A DNA stretch of 48,193 bases, from NCBI GenBank assembly GCA_947492525.1, contig CANLNQ010000041.1, positions 1 through 48,193 on the forward strand, given 5' to 3'. The stretch comes from an uncultured Granulosicoccus sp. (GTDB lineage Bacteria; Pseudomonadota; Gammaproteobacteria; Granulosicoccales; Granulosicoccaceae). The translations under genes were made by a program, and so were the position numbers. The notes under the pieces are model-generated. The model was not told the origin of the DNA, ran no database searches, and saw nothing but the letters and a program-made list of their open reading frames with translations. Of the stretch, positions 35,305 to 45,418 are shown piece after piece (within the stretch, counting starts at the first letter, position 1; each line of letters starts with the position of its first letter).

Positions 35305-35979
35305 ATGGATATAGTCGATACCTTCTTCAATACCGAGGTGCTGCTGCGCACCTGGCCCATGCTGATCAAGGGCCTGTGGATTACCCTGCAGCTGGGTGTC
35401 TTGAGCATCATTGCAGGTCTGGCACTGGGTTTGCTGCTGGCGCTGATGCGTCTCTACGCCGTGACGCCGGTACAGTGGCTGACACGCGTCTACATCGACA
35501 TCTTTCGTTCGATTCCCTTGCTGGTCCTGTTGATCGTGGTGTACTACGCCTTGCCGTTTCTGGGTTTGCGGCTCTCGCCATTCGCCTCTGCCATGACCGC
35601 ATTGACCATGGTGTCAGGTGCCTACGCGGCGGAGATCTTTCGCGCAGGTATTCAGGCAGTGCCTCAGGGGCAGTTCGAAGCCTCGGCGGCGCTGGGCATG
35701 AATTACCGCCGTACGATGGCGGATGTCATCCTGCCCCAGGCAGTCAAGATCGTCATACCGCCTTTGACCAACAATTCCATCAACGTGATCAAGGATACAG
35801 CCCTGGCATCGGTCGTTGCCATGCCGGACCTGCTCAAGCAGGCCACACAGGCGCAGGCTCTGGCTGCCAACCCCAGCCCACTGATCGGTGCTGCCATCAT
35901 CTATGTGGCGATTCTGCGGCCGCTGGTGGCCTATGTTTCACGACTCGAGCGCCGTTTCGGTGGGGGGAGCGGGCGATGA
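35305..35979 (+). CDS. polar amino-acid-type ABC transporter permease
   Basis: A 224-residue HisM/GlnP-type permease with about five membrane segments. It begins with a transmembrane stretch [45 protein letters not shown] follows, and the cytoplasmic EAA-type loop [30 protein letters not shown] contacts the ATPase. A single permease gene is present, so it probably works as a homodimer. Its stop overlaps the ATPase start (ATGA, 4 bases). Confidence 0.88.
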   Translation: MDIVDTFFNTEVLLRTWPMLIKGLWITLQLGVLSIIAGLALGLLLALMRLYAVTPVQWLTRVYIDIFRSIPLLVLLIVVYYALPFLGLRLSPFASAMTALTMVSGAYAAEIFRAGIQAVPQGQFEASAALGMNYRRTMADVILPQAVKIVIPPLTNNSINVIKDTALASVVAMPDLLKQATQAQALAANPSPLIGAAIIYVAILRPLVAYVSRLERRFGGGSGR

Positions 35980-36713
35980 GAGGCTTCATCAGCATTCGGG
36001 ATCTCAGGAAGTACTACGGCAGTTTCCAGGCCTTGAAAGGCATTGATCTGGATATCGACAAGGGTGAGGTGGTGTGTGTGATCGGGCCTTCCGGTTCAGG
36101 CAAGTCAACGCTGATCCGCTGCATCAACCGCCTGGAGGATTTCTCCGCAGGTAGTGAAATCCGTGTCGACAACATACCGGTGAAAGCGGGCCGTTCACTG
36201 GCGAAGGTGCGTGCCGAGGTCGGCATGGTCTTCCAGAATTTCAATCTGTTTCCGCATCTTAGCGTGCGTGAAAACGTCATGCTGGCGCCGCGCCGGGTGC
36301 GTGGCACATCGCGCGCCGAGGCCGGTGTACAGGCCGATCGTCTGCTGGCCCGGGTGGGTATTTCAGAACAGGCTGACAAGCACCCCTCGCAACTCTCCGG
36401 TGGACAGCAGCAGCGTGTGGCCATCGCCCGAGCTCTGGCCATGGAACCACAGGTAATGCTGTTTGATGAGCCGACTTCCGCACTGGACCCGGAGATGGTC
36501 GGTGAAGTGCTGGACGTCATGCGTGATCTGGCCAGCACGGGTGTCACCATGGTGGTCGTGACGCACGAGATGGGTTTTGCCCGTCAGGTGGCGGATCGCG
36601 TGATCTTCATGGATGGCGGCGAGATCATCGAATCAGGTTCCCCCGAACAAGTGCTGAGTGCACCGCAGGAATTGCGCACCCAGAGTTTTCTCAGCGCCGT
36701 GCTGAATCATTGA
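35976..36713 (+). CDS. polar amino-acid-type ABC transporter ATP-binding protein
   Basis: A 245-residue GlnQ/HisP-type ATPase. Walker [10 protein letters not shown] (about 38-46), Q-loop [14 protein letters not shown], signature [16 protein letters not shown], Walker [15 protein letters not shown], switch His in [10 protein letters not shown]. It drives the adjacent permease. ATG at 35976 lies in the ATGA overlap; the same frame is open far upstream inside the permease gene but that part is a shadow. Confidence 0.9.
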   Translation: MRGFISIRDLRKYYGSFQALKGIDLDIDKGEVVCVIGPSGSGKSTLIRCINRLEDFSAGSEIRVDNIPVKAGRSLAKVRAEVGMVFQNFNLFPHLSVRENVMLAPRRVRGTSRAEAGVQADRLLARVGISEQADKHPSQLSGGQQQRVAIARALAMEPQVMLFDEPTSALDPEMVGEVLDVMRDLASTGVTMVVVTHEMGFARQVADRVIFMDGGEIIESGSPEQVLSAPQELRTQSFLSAVLNH

Positions 36714-36732
36714 TGCAAGTACAGGATTGGAT

Positions 36733-37986
36733 ATGAGCAATACCCTAGACACACTGGATCTGGACTACGTGCAGAGTCAGTTTCCCGCCCTCAATGGTGA
36801 CTGGGTGTTCTTTGACAACGCGGGAGGTTCGCAGATTCTACGTCCGGCAGTCGAGCGGATAATCGAGTTTCTGTACGAGAGAAATGTGCAGACCGGCGGC
36901 AGCTATGCGGTGTCACTGGCAGCGTCCGAAGGGTTGATGAAAGGACGGCAGGCAGCGCAGGATCTGGTCAATGCGGCTCGCCCCGAAGAGATCGTTTTCG
37001 GCCCCAGCACCACCGCCTTGCTGCAGACCCTGGCCAATGCCATTCGCAGCCAGTTCCAGCCCGGTGACGAGATCATCGTCAGCATGGCCGATCACGAAAG
37101 CAACATCGGTCCCTGGGAGCGTCTGCGCGAATACGGCGTGGTGGTAAAGACCTGGCCGATCGACAAGGAAAGCTACCAGCTTCGGCTGGAAGACCTGGAG
37201 CCACTGATGAGCGATCGCACCCGGTTGGTGTGCGTGACGCATTGTTCCAATATCCTCGGGCGGGTCAATCCGGTCGAAGACATTGCGCGTTTCGTGCACG
37301 CACATGGCGCACAGATCTGCGTTGACGCGGTAGCCTATGCGCCACATCGCGCAGTCGATGTGCAAGCCTGGGACGTGGATTATTATGTATTCAGTCTGTA
37401 CAAGTGCTACGGACCCCACACAGCCCTGATGTACGGCAAGTACGATCTGCTGGCAGAACTCGATGGTCAATATCACTACTTCTACGGCAAGGACAAGGTG
37501 CCGGGAAAGCTTGAACCGGGCAATCCGAACTACGAGCTGGCCTACAGCACCGATGGCATCGTCGAGTATCTGGCCTCACTGGGTGCGAAGGAAGGCGTGG
37601 AAGGTAGTCGCCGCGAGCAGATCGTTGCCGGCTACGACGCCATCACCCGTCACGAAAATGTGCTGACCGAGCGCCTCATGAACTGGTTGACCGCGCGCAA
37701 TGATTGCCGGGTGATCGGGGAGACCGCTGTGTCCGGTATTTATCGTGTGCCCACCATTGCCTTCAAGTTCTCGGATGTGGATTCCGGGGCGGTGGCCAGG
37801 GCCATGGATGACTACGGTATTGCCATCCGCTTCGGTGATTTTCATTCCCGGCGTCTGGTTGAAAATCTCGGGGAGCAGGGCAACAACGGGTGTGTACGGG
37901 TGTCGATGGTTCATTACAATACAGTCGAACAGGTGGATCGACTCACTGAAGCCCTGGCAAGTATCGTGACGGAGTTGCGTACATGA
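36733..37986 (+). CDS. class V aminotransferase, cysteine desulfurase-like protein
   Basis: A 417-residue PLP enzyme of the cysteine desulfurase-like branch. PLP Lys 224 is in VFSLYKCYGPH; Asp 198 and His 201-type residues are in ICVDAVAYAPH; His 121 in MADHESNIGPW stacks on the cofactor. No conserved mobile-loop Cys characteristic of true NifS/IscS is obvious at the expected C-terminal place, so it may be a lyase or epimerase and not a sulfur donor. ATG at 36733 with AGGA upstream is preferred over TTG at 36727. It follows the transporter genes by 19 bp and overlaps the hydantoinase start by 4 bases, so it likely acts on the imported substrate. Confidence 0.84.
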   Translation: MSNTLDTLDLDYVQSQFPALNGDWVFFDNAGGSQILRPAVERIIEFLYERNVQTGGSYAVSLAASEGLMKGRQAAQDLVNAARPEEIVFGPSTTALLQTLANAIRSQFQPGDEIIVSMADHESNIGPWERLREYGVVVKTWPIDKESYQLRLEDLEPLMSDRTRLVCVTHCSNILGRVNPVEDIARFVHAHGAQICVDAVAYAPHRAVDVQAWDVDYYVFSLYKCYGPHTALMYGKYDLLAELDGQYHYFYGKDKVPGKLEPGNPNYELAYSTDGIVEYLASLGAKEGVEGSRREQIVAGYDAITRHENVLTERLMNWLTARNDCRVIGETAVSGIYRVPTIAFKFSDVDSGAVARAMDDYGIAIRFGDFHSRRLVENLGEQGNNGCVRVSMVHYNTVEQVDRLTEALASIVTELRT

Positions 37987-39424
37987 GCAAGACCTATGAC
38001 CTGGCCGTTCGTGGCGGCACGATTGTCACCGCCGCTGATCGCTACAAGGCCGATATCGGTATTCGTGATGGCCGCATCGTGGCCATCGCTGATGAAATCA
38101 CCGGGGCCACCGAAGAGATCGATGCCAGTGGTCTGTTGGTGTTGCCCGGTGGCATTGATGCGCATGTGCATCTGGCGCAGCCGACGTCCGACGGTACCCT
38201 CATGGCCGATGATTTCGAAAGCGGCACGCGCTCGGCGGCTGCTGGCGGTAATACAACGGTGCTGCCGTTTGCGTTGCAGGTCAAGGGCACCTCCTTGCGA
38301 GCGTGTGTCGACGAGTATCACGCAAAGGCGCAGGACAAGTGCTACACCGATGTCTCCTTTCACCTGATCATCTCCGACCCGACACCGCAGGTGCTGGGGC
38401 AGGAGCTGGTGGCACTGGTACGCGATGGCTACACCTCGTTCAAGGTCTTCATGACCTACGATGACCTGGTATTGAACGATGCCGAACTGCTGCAGGTATT
38501 CGAAGTGGCACGTCGCGAGCAGGCGCTGGTGATGGTGCATGCCGAAGGGCATGATGCCATCAAGCACATGACCCGTACGCTGGAGGATGAGGGCAAGACA
38601 GCACCTTACTACCATGCCGAAGCCCATGCGCAGATTGCCGAACGTGAAGCCACGCACCGGGCCATCAGTCATGCGCAATTGACCGATGTGCCGGTCATGA
38701 TCGTGCATGTGTCCGGCCGCGACCCGATGGAACAGATTCAGTGGGCGCGCAAGCGCGGCATGAAGGTCTATGCCGAGACCTGCCCGCAGTACATTGCCCT
38801 GACCAAGGATGATCTCAAGGGGCTGAACATGGATTTCGAGGGCGCCAAGTATGTCTGCTCGCCACCGCCGCGTGATGAGGACAGTCAGAAGGCCATCTGG
38901 GAGGGTCTGCGCGATGGGACCTTCGATGTGTTCTCGTCCGATCACTGCCCGTTCTTCTTTGAAGCAGGAGGCGAGATCGGCAAGAACAACACGAAAGCGA
39001 AAACCTCTTTCAAATGGGTGCCCAACGGCATTCCCGGTGTCGAGACTCGTCTGCCGCTGCTGTTCTCCGAGGCGTTTCCAAGGGGCGCATATCACTGGAG
39101 AGGTTCGTGGCGCTGACATCGACCAATCCTGCCAGGCTATATGGACTCTACCCGCAGAAAGGCACGCTGGCGGTGGGCTCCGATGCCGATATCACGCTGT
39201 GGGATGCCGGGCGAGTGGATACCATCCGTCAGGAGAATCTGAATCACGGCGCCGACTACACGCCGTATGAAGGCATCGAGATTACCGGTTGGCCGGTGCG
39301 CACCATCCTGCGTGGCGAGACCATCGCCTTGGAGGGCAAGGTGGTGGCGACAGACGGTACGGGTCGTTATCAGCATCGCCAAGTCAGCGAGGTCTACGAT
39401 GGTATTGCCAGAGAGGTGGATTGA
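37983..39424 (+). pseudogene. dihydropyrimidinase/D-hydantoinase, interrupted by a one-base frameshift
   Basis: Two frames together encode a normal length hydantoinase of about 480 residues. The first (37983-39116) has all the metal ligands: His 61 and 63 in DAHVHLAQP, carboxylated Lys 154 in SFKVFMTYDD, His 186 in VMVHAEGH, His 242 in VHVSGRDP and Asp 320 in FSSDHCPF. After LLFSE (residue 363) it runs off into AFPRGAYHW and stops. The second frame resumes at once with VSKGRISLERFVALTSTNPARLYGL and continues to 39424. Adding one G to the GG at 39071-39072 restores the family sequence EGVSKGRISL. Family reaction: ring opening of hydantoins or dihydropyrimidines. Either a recent mutation or a base-calling error; the rest of the gene is undamaged. 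Confidence 0.88.
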
Positions 39425-39670
39425 GCAAGGTAGCCAGGTGCTGGTACAGGAAACGGTTCATTGCCGTTTTCTGTCAGCCGGTCAGGCAAGCAGAAGTCGT
39501 CGTTAAGTATCTCGAGGCATCAACTTCTAACCCGTCATGAAATCGTATTGATTTTGTTATATTTTCGTTAAAGCTTTATCTGCACTCCCGTTGTCCGACG
39601 GTTTGAACTTTTCAGTCTCTTCAAGCTGAAGATCTGATACCTCAAACAAAGGAGACAATGGAGTGCAGAA

Positions 39671-42600
39671 ATGGCAAAGAATGTTGTAGCAGCCTCATGC
39701 CCGGAAGTCGAAGGTGCCATCGAGCAGCACACGCGGTTCGAGATCAGATCGGCTCGCCCCGCGTCAAAACGCGCAGAGTCGGTCGACAATGAAGATCAAG
39801 GTGGATTTTCAGGCTCTCTGGCTCACCTGCCATGGGAGCAAAGACGGTTATTCTGGTTATACGGCCTGGGACAACCGGAGCAGGTGTCGTACTCAGCCGT
39901 TCACCATGCCTTCGAGCATCAGGCTCGGCAGACTCCGGATGCCATCGCGGTGTCACATCTCACGCAGTCCATTTCCTATCGGCAGCTGGATGAACAGGCC
40001 AATCGCCTTGCAGGCTTGCTGATCGGGCTTGGTATCGTCCCAGGTGATTGTGTTCCCTTGTTTCTGGAACGCTCCATCGAAATGGTGGTGGGGATCATGG
40101 CCATTCTGAAAACGGGTGCCTCATACGTTCCACAGGATGCCGCTGTCGCGCCGGCAACACAGCTGGATTACATCGTCAGGACGACCGGGGCAAAGTTCGT
40201 GTTGACGCTTGGCAAATTCATGGACAAGATGCCGAAGATTCCCTCGGTGCTGTGTCTGGCAGTGGATGATCTGCAGAAATACAGCGATGATCTGACATGC
40301 AAGTGGGCAGAGCAGCCCAGGCCGATGTATGACTCGCGATCCAGTGCGGTGTGTATTGTCCTGTTCACGTCAGGAACCACGGGCAAGCCTAATGGCGTGC
40401 AAGTGACTCACAAGAATCTTTGCAATATCCTGTTGACGAGTCCCGGTAACTTGGGGATCCGGTCGGGTGACAGGGTTGCGCAATTGCTCAGCATTTCATT
40501 CGATATGGCAGCCTGGGAGATACTTGGTTGTCTTGTCAATGGTGGTTCGCTTCTCATCAGGGGCTCGAGTATTGCTGAAGCAGCGCAGAATGCCACGGTG
40601 CTGATTGCCACTCCCTCCATCCTGAGCCTGGTGGATCCTGTTGAAAGCAGGGATGTCCGAAAAGTGGCTGTGGCCGGCGAACCCTGTCCAAGGCACCTGG
40701 CCGACACCTGGGCTGAACAGGCTACCTTCTTCAATGCTTGTGGACCAACCGAGACGACCATCGTCAATACCATGTATCCGCATGACAAGACTGCGTCTGT
40801 CATGACGATCGGGAAGCCTACACCCAACAATACCGTCTACATTCTTGATGAGTCTGGTGAGGCTTGTCCAATAGGCGAAGTGGGGGAAATGTGGGCAGGG
40901 GGCGATTGTGTCACTGCCGGCTATCTGAACAATCAAACTCTGACACAAGAGCGCTACCGGCCCGATGCCTTTCTCGGAGGAGGGCGTGTCATGTTCAATA
41001 CCAGAGATCTTGCACGGTGGACCGAGGATGGTTTACTGGAGCATCTGGGGCGTACGGATGATCAAGTCAAGGTCAGGGGGTTTCGTGTCGAGCTGGATTC
41101 CGTTTCTGCAATACTCGAGTCGGTTGAAGGTTGCCAACGTGCGGCTGCACTGAAATATGACAGCCGTCACCTTGTGGCATTCGTAGCGCCTGAAACAGTG
41201 GATACAGACAAGGCACGGCGGCGCATTGCGGAAGCCCTGCCTTATTACTGCGTCCCGGCATTCATCGAGGCACTGCCCGAGCTGCCCCTGACCGAGAGGG
41301 GGAAGATCGACAAGAGAGCTCTGGCCAGGCAGGCCAGAGCATCGGCAGCCGGCATGGAGACGGTTGAATCTGTCAGCAAGGATCGGCAAAAGGCGACTAA
41401 CCGCCAGTCAGACCAGCGAAACACGATGGTGAGCAGGGATGCGACTGGTGTAGATGACGCCGCAAGAGCTGACGCTTATCTCGCGGCAACACTGCCTGCG
41501 CCGGGAAATCGTCTTGTTGCAAGGTTGGCGCACCATACCTTCTATCACTACTGGCGACTCGCCGCTGTCATGCTGGCCGCCAACATCATGGTGCTGATTC
41601 ATGGCCTGACGGCGGGGCACTGGTGGTCCACTGGTGCCGTCAGCCTGTCACCCCTCATGCATATGGTTGTGGCCAATCTCACCATTGCCGTCGTGTTCCG
41701 ACAGCAATACGTGATCAATCTGTTGTTCAAGGCGGCCACCAGTACTCCATTATGGATGCCGCTGCGCTTTCGACAGTTGATGGGCAAGGTGTATCATTTT
41801 GGTGGTTTGCATCTGGGTGGCGCCATTGCCGCGACAGCATGGATGCTGTTGGCTACCGCGACCCTGATCTGGCAGTTTCTGGCAGGCGGACAAGCAACAT
41901 CAACGTCGGTTGCCACGTTGGTATTGAGTGTGCAGATCACGCTAGTGTTGCTTCTCATGCTGATCATGGCACGACCCTCCTTTCGTGCTCGATTTCATAA
42001 CGGCTTCGAAATGATGCATCGCTTTGGCGGCTGGACGGCACTGCTGCTTTTCTGGGCCCTGACACTCTCGTTCATCCATGATTTTCGGGGCAATCAGAAC
42101 ATGCTCAGCGCATTGTCCGGTTCAGTGATCTTCTGGTGTCTGGTGCTCGTGACTGTCAGTATCGTGTTGCCCTGGTTGCGTCTGAGGAAAGTGCCGGTGC
42201 AAATCGATCGGCCGTCAAATCACGTGGCGATCGTTCGCTTCGATTATGGTGTCAAACCCTTTGCCGGTTCATCCACCACCATCAGCAGGAGTCCCCTGAC
42301 GGAGTGGCATTCCTTCGCGAATGTGCCGTCGCCACGGGAAAGTGGATTTCGGCTGACCATTTCGCGAGCCGGTGACTGGACCGGCAAGCTCATTGACGAG
42401 AAGCCATCGCATGTGTGGGTAAAGGGTATCCCAACCGCCGGTGTGGGCAACGTGGATAAACTGTTCCGTCGTGTCGTCTGGGTTGCGACTGGCAGTGGTA
42501 TTGGTCCCGCCTTGCCGCATTTGCTGGCGCAGGAAGTACCGGCACACCTGATCTGGTCTACTCGAAACGCCAGAACGACCTACGGGGATGCACTGGTCGA

Positions 42601-42808
42601 CGAAATTCTCGATGTCGAGCCCGATGCATTGATCTGGGATACCGACTCTCGCGGGCGGCCGGACCTGGTCCATCTGGCTTACTCGGCCGTGCAGAGCTTC
42701 GATGCCGAAGCGGTCATCGTCATCGCCAACGAAAAGGTCACCAGATTGGTTGTCCACGGTATGGAATCGCGAGGCATACCTGCCTACGGCGCAATATGGG
42801 ATTCTTGA
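39671..42808 (+). CDS. NRPS-like adenylation domain fused to ferric-reductase-like membrane and FAD/NAD(P)H modules
   Basis: A 1045-residue chimera. Residues 75-555 are an adenylation domain: A3 LFTSGTTGKPNGV (231-243), A5 NACGPTE (355-361), A7 FNTRDLARW (442-450), A8 GRTDDQVKVRGFRVEL (460-475) and catalytic Lys 545 in LTERGKIDK. Residues 556-612 are a polar linker with no phosphopantetheine Ser motif, so no carrier domain. Residues 625-835 hold about six membrane segments with paired histidines (His 644, 664, 709, 714, 783, 803) like ferric reductases. Residues 840-1045 resemble a ferredoxin-NADP reductase: FAD motif WHSFANVP, GDWTGKL, NAD(P) motif VATGSGIGPALPH. It could activate an acid and reduce it at the membrane. 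Its 246-bp upstream region is AT-rich and shows no clear operator. An enoyl-CoA hydratase gene follows. Confidence 0.85.
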   Translation: MAKNVVAASCPEVEGAIEQHTRFEIRSARPASKRAESVDNEDQGGFSGSLAHLPWEQRRLFWLYGLGQPEQVSYSAVHHAFEHQARQTPDAIAVSHLTQSISYRQLDEQANRLAGLLIGLGIVPGDCVPLFLERSIEMVVGIMAILKTGASYVPQDAAVAPATQLDYIVRTTGAKFVLTLGKFMDKMPKIPSVLCLAVDDLQKYSDDLTCKWAEQPRPMYDSRSSAVCIVLFTSGTTGKPNGVQVTHKNLCNILLTSPGNLGIRSGDRVAQLLSISFDMAAWEILGCLVNGGSLLIRGSSIAEAAQNATVLIATPSILSLVDPVESRDVRKVAVAGEPCPRHLADTWAEQATFFNACGPTETTIVNTMYPHDKTASVMTIGKPTPNNTVYILDESGEACPIGEVGEMWAGGDCVTAGYLNNQTLTQERYRPDAFLGGGRVMFNTRDLARWTEDGLLEHLGRTDDQVKVRGFRVELDSVSAILESVEGCQRAAALKYDSRHLVAFVAPETVDTDKARRRIAEALPYYCVPAFIEALPELPLTERGKIDKRALARQARASAAGMETVESVSKDRQKATNRQSDQRNTMVSRDATGVDDAARADAYLAATLPAPGNRLVARLAHHTFYHYWRLAAVMLAANIMVLIHGLTAGHWWSTGAVSLSPLMHMVVANLTIAVVFRQQYVINLLFKAATSTPLWMPLRFRQLMGKVYHFGGLHLGGAIAATAWMLLATATLIWQFLAGGQATSTSVATLVLSVQITLVLLLMLIMARPSFRARFHNGFEMMHRFGGWTALLLFWALTLSFIHDFRGNQNMLSALSGSVIFWCLVLVTVSIVLPWLRLRKVPVQIDRPSNHVAIVRFDYGVKPFAGSSTTISRSPLTEWHSFANVPSPRESGFRLTISRAGDWTGKLIDEKPSHVWVKGIPTAGVGNVDKLFRRVVWVATGSGIGPALPHLLAQEVPAHLIWSTRNARTTYGDALVDEILDVEPDALIWDTDSRGRPDLVHLAYSAVQSFDAEAVIVIANEKVTRLVVHGMESRGIPAYGAIWDS

Positions 42809-42809
42809 A

Positions 42810-43577
42810 ATGAGCTATCTGAAGATCGAGAAGATGGGTAGAGTCGTGGTGGTGGTCATTGATCGCCCCAAAGTGCTCAATGCCCTCGACAGCGATGTGA
42901 TGCGAGAGCTGATCGATACCTTGACACCGCTGGACAGTCTCCAGGACACAGGGTGCTTCGTTATCACCGGTTCCAACAAGGCTTTCGCCGCTGGTGCCGA
43001 TATCGGTGAGCTGGCGTCGAATGATTATTCCTCCATGCTGACGGGCGATGTGTTATCGGGCTGGCAGGCATTCAGTCAACTGCGAACACCGAAGATTGCA
43101 GCGGTGGCCGGTTATGCATTGGGAGGTGGATGTGAGTTGGCATTGATGTGCGACATGATCCTTGCTGCGGAAAATGCAAGGTTCGGTCAGCCCGAAATCA
43201 AGCTTGGCCTCATACCTGGCATGGGCGGTTCGCAGCGGCTGACCCGGTTGATCGGACGGGCCCGGGCGATGGATATGATACTGACCGGTCGCTTCATCGA
43301 TGCCGATGAGGCGCTGCATTGCGGACTGGTATCGCGAGTCTATCCTGTCGACACGCTGTTGTCAGAGTCTGTCAAGGTGGCGGAAGAAATCTCCGGATTC
43401 GGCAAGATCGCCACCATGGTTGCCAGAGATGCCGTCAACAGGGCCGAGGAGACCGGCCTGCACGATGGACTCGTTTTCGAGCGTCGCACCTATCACGCCT
43501 TGTGGGCCACGAAGGATGCTCGAGAAGGAATGCAGGCCTTTCTGGAGAAACGCAAGCCGTCCTTCAACTCCGGGTAA
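42810..43577 (+). CDS. enoyl-CoA hydratase/crotonase family protein
   Basis: A 255-residue crotonase. Oxyanion hole residues are in KAFAAGADIGEL and GYALGGGCELALMCD; both catalytic glutamates are present (CEL and FGQPEIKLGLIPGMGGSQRLTR), so a genuine hydratase is likely. It would hydrate a trans-2-enoyl-CoA or a related enoyl thioester. ATG at 42810 lies one base after the stop of the adenylation fusion gene; the same frame is open upstream to 42702 but homology starts at MSYLKIEKMG. The very tight spacing implies cotranscription and a common pathway. Confidence 0.9.
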   Translation: MSYLKIEKMGRVVVVVIDRPKVLNALDSDVMRELIDTLTPLDSLQDTGCFVITGSNKAFAAGADIGELASNDYSSMLTGDVLSGWQAFSQLRTPKIAAVAGYALGGGCELALMCDMILAAENARFGQPEIKLGLIPGMGGSQRLTRLIGRARAMDMILTGRFIDADEALHCGLVSRVYPVDTLLSESVKVAEEISGFGKIATMVARDAVNRAEETGLHDGLVFERRTYHALWATKDAREGMQAFLEKRKPSFNSG

Positions 43578-43656
43578 TGGCAATCGGGCAACAGCTGAAG
43601 TGCGACCGGCAGGCTCGATTGCCTGCCAGCCCAGGTCGCAAATGTTGCCCGGTCAA

Positions 43657-45267
43657 TCAGTAGTTGGCAGCCTTCTTCGTCTGGTTCTGGCTGGCCAGAT
43701 ACTCGTCGTAGGTACCGGCAAAGTTCACCAGTTTCCTGTCCTTGATCTCGATGATCTGCGTGGCCAGTGAGGAGACGAACTCACGGTCATGACTGACGAA
43801 GATGATCGTGCCTTCATAATGCACCAGTGCCAGATTCAGCGCTTCGATCGCTTCCATGTCCATGTGGTTGGTGGGTTCATCCAGCACCATGACATTGGGT
43901 GAGCTCATCATCAGCTTGCCGAACAGCAGGCGATTCTTCTCGCCACCGGAACAGACCTGCACGGGCTTTTCGAAGTCGTCGGACGAGAACAACAGCTGGC
44001 CCAGTGTCGCTCGCACGATCTGATCGTTGTGCGAGGCCTTGCGCCACTGGCTCATCCAGTCGAACAGGCTCAGGTTGTTGCTGAAATCGCGCGTGTTGTC
44101 CTGCGGGCAATAACCGATGGAGGCATTCTCGGACATCTGGATCTTGCCGGTATCAGGCTTGATGTCCTCCAGCAGGCAGCGCAGCAGGGTGGTCTTGCCC
44201 ACGCCGTTCTCGCCGATGATGGCCAGTCGTGAACCGGCTTCGAGCATCAGGTTTCCCTTTTCGAACAGGGGGCCTTCATCGAAGCCCTTGCTCAGATTCT
44301 CGAAGGTCAAGGCCTGGCGAAACAGTTTCTTCTCCTGCGAGAAGTGGATATACGGGCTGACGCGGCTGGAGCGCTTGATGTCGGCCAGCTGAATCTTGTC
44401 GATCTGCTTGGCACGTGAGGTGGCCTGCTTGGCCTTGGAGGCATTGGCCGAGAAGCGGCTGACGAATTGTTGCAAGTCGGCAATCTGCGCCTTCTTCTTG
44501 GCATTTTCGTTCTGCAGAAGTTCACGCGCGGCGGTAGAGGCGATCATGAAGTCGTCATAGTTGCCCGGGTAGACACGCAGCTCGCCATAATCGATATCGG
44601 CAATATGGGTGCAGACAGTATTCAGGAAATGCCTGTCGTGCGAAATGATGATGATGGTGCTTTTCTGGTTGCTCAGCACGCCTTCCAGCCAGCGGATGGC
44701 ATTGATGTCCAGGTTGTTGGTGGGTTCGTCGAGCAGCAGGATATCGGGTGAGGCGAACAGTGCCTGCGCCAGCAATACCCGCAGTTTCCAGCCCGGGGCC
44801 ACATCGCTCATGGGACCGAAATGCAGGGATTCCTCGATGCCGGCACCACTGAGAAACTCGCCGGCACGACTCTCGGCCGTGTAGCCGTCCATTTCTGCGA
44901 ACTCCACTTCCAGTTCGGCAACCCGCATGCCTTCGGCTTCGGTCATCTCCGGCAGGGAGTAGATGCGGTCGCGCTCCTGCTTGACCTTCCACAGTTCGGC
45001 GTGACCCATGATGACGGTATCGATGACCGTGAATTCCTCGAAAGCGAACTGATCCTGATGCAACTTGCCGATACGCTCGTTGGGCGTCAGGGACACATTG
45101 CCGGCAGTCGGCTCAAGCGCGCCGGACAGGATGTTCATGAAGGTGGACTTGCCACAGCCATTGGCCCCGATGAGGCCATAGCGATTACCGTCGCCGAATT
45201 TGACGGAAATGTTCTCGAACAGCGGCTTCGAGCCGAACTGGATGGTGACGTTGGCGGCAGAAATCAC
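43657..45267 (-). CDS. ybiT: ABC-F family ATPase YbiT
   Basis: A 536-residue cytosolic twin-ATPase of the ABC-F family, near the length of E. coli YbiT (530). ATPase 1: Walker [10 protein letters not shown], degenerate signature [13 protein letters not shown], Walker [13 protein letters not shown]. The linker helix pair follows (about 240-300), then ATPase 2 with [20 protein letters not shown] and [12 protein letters not shown]. Members bind the ribosome E site and modulate translation. The start is GTG at 45267 ([25 protein letters not shown] aligns with YbiT); AGGT lies 7 bases upstream. The frame extends 11 codons further but lacks similarity. Confidence 0.93.
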   Translation of the reverse strand: MISAANVTIQFGSKPLFENISVKFGDGNRYGLIGANGCGKSTFMNILSGALEPTAGNVSLTPNERIGKLHQDQFAFEEFTVIDTVIMGHAELWKVKQERDRIYSLPEMTEAEGMRVAELEVEFAEMDGYTAESRAGEFLSGAGIEESLHFGPMSDVAPGWKLRVLLAQALFASPDILLLDEPTNNLDINAIRWLEGVLSNQKSTIIIISHDRHFLNTVCTHIADIDYGELRVYPGNYDDFMIASTAARELLQNENAKKKAQIADLQQFVSRFSANASKAKQATSRAKQIDKIQLADIKRSSRVSPYIHFSQEKKLFRQALTFENLSKGFDEGPLFEKGNLMLEAGSRLAIIGENGVGKTTLLRCLLEDIKPDTGKIQMSENASIGYCPQDNTRDFSNNLSLFDWMSQWRKASHNDQIVRATLGQLLFSSDDFEKPVQVCSGGEKNRLLFGKLMMSSPNVMVLDEPTNHMDMEAIEALNLALVHYEGTIIFVSHDREFVSSLATQIIEIKDRKLVNFAGTYDEYLASQNQTKKAANY

Positions 45268-45418
45268 GACAAATACCTGCGGTTGGGTACGCAGGCGCAC
45301 CGATGAGAAAAGTAGCCGGTCATTCTATCACTGGATAGCCCGCCGAGCGCTGTCGCACAGGCACTGCTGCTGTGAGTCGTGTACCGGTGCACACGCTTCA
45401 TGCGTCGGCCGTCGCAAT

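Noticed and set aside
37914..39119. About 400-codon minus-strand frame
   Set aside because: Antisense to the hydantoinase, which has all family motifs; composition is typical of a shadow.
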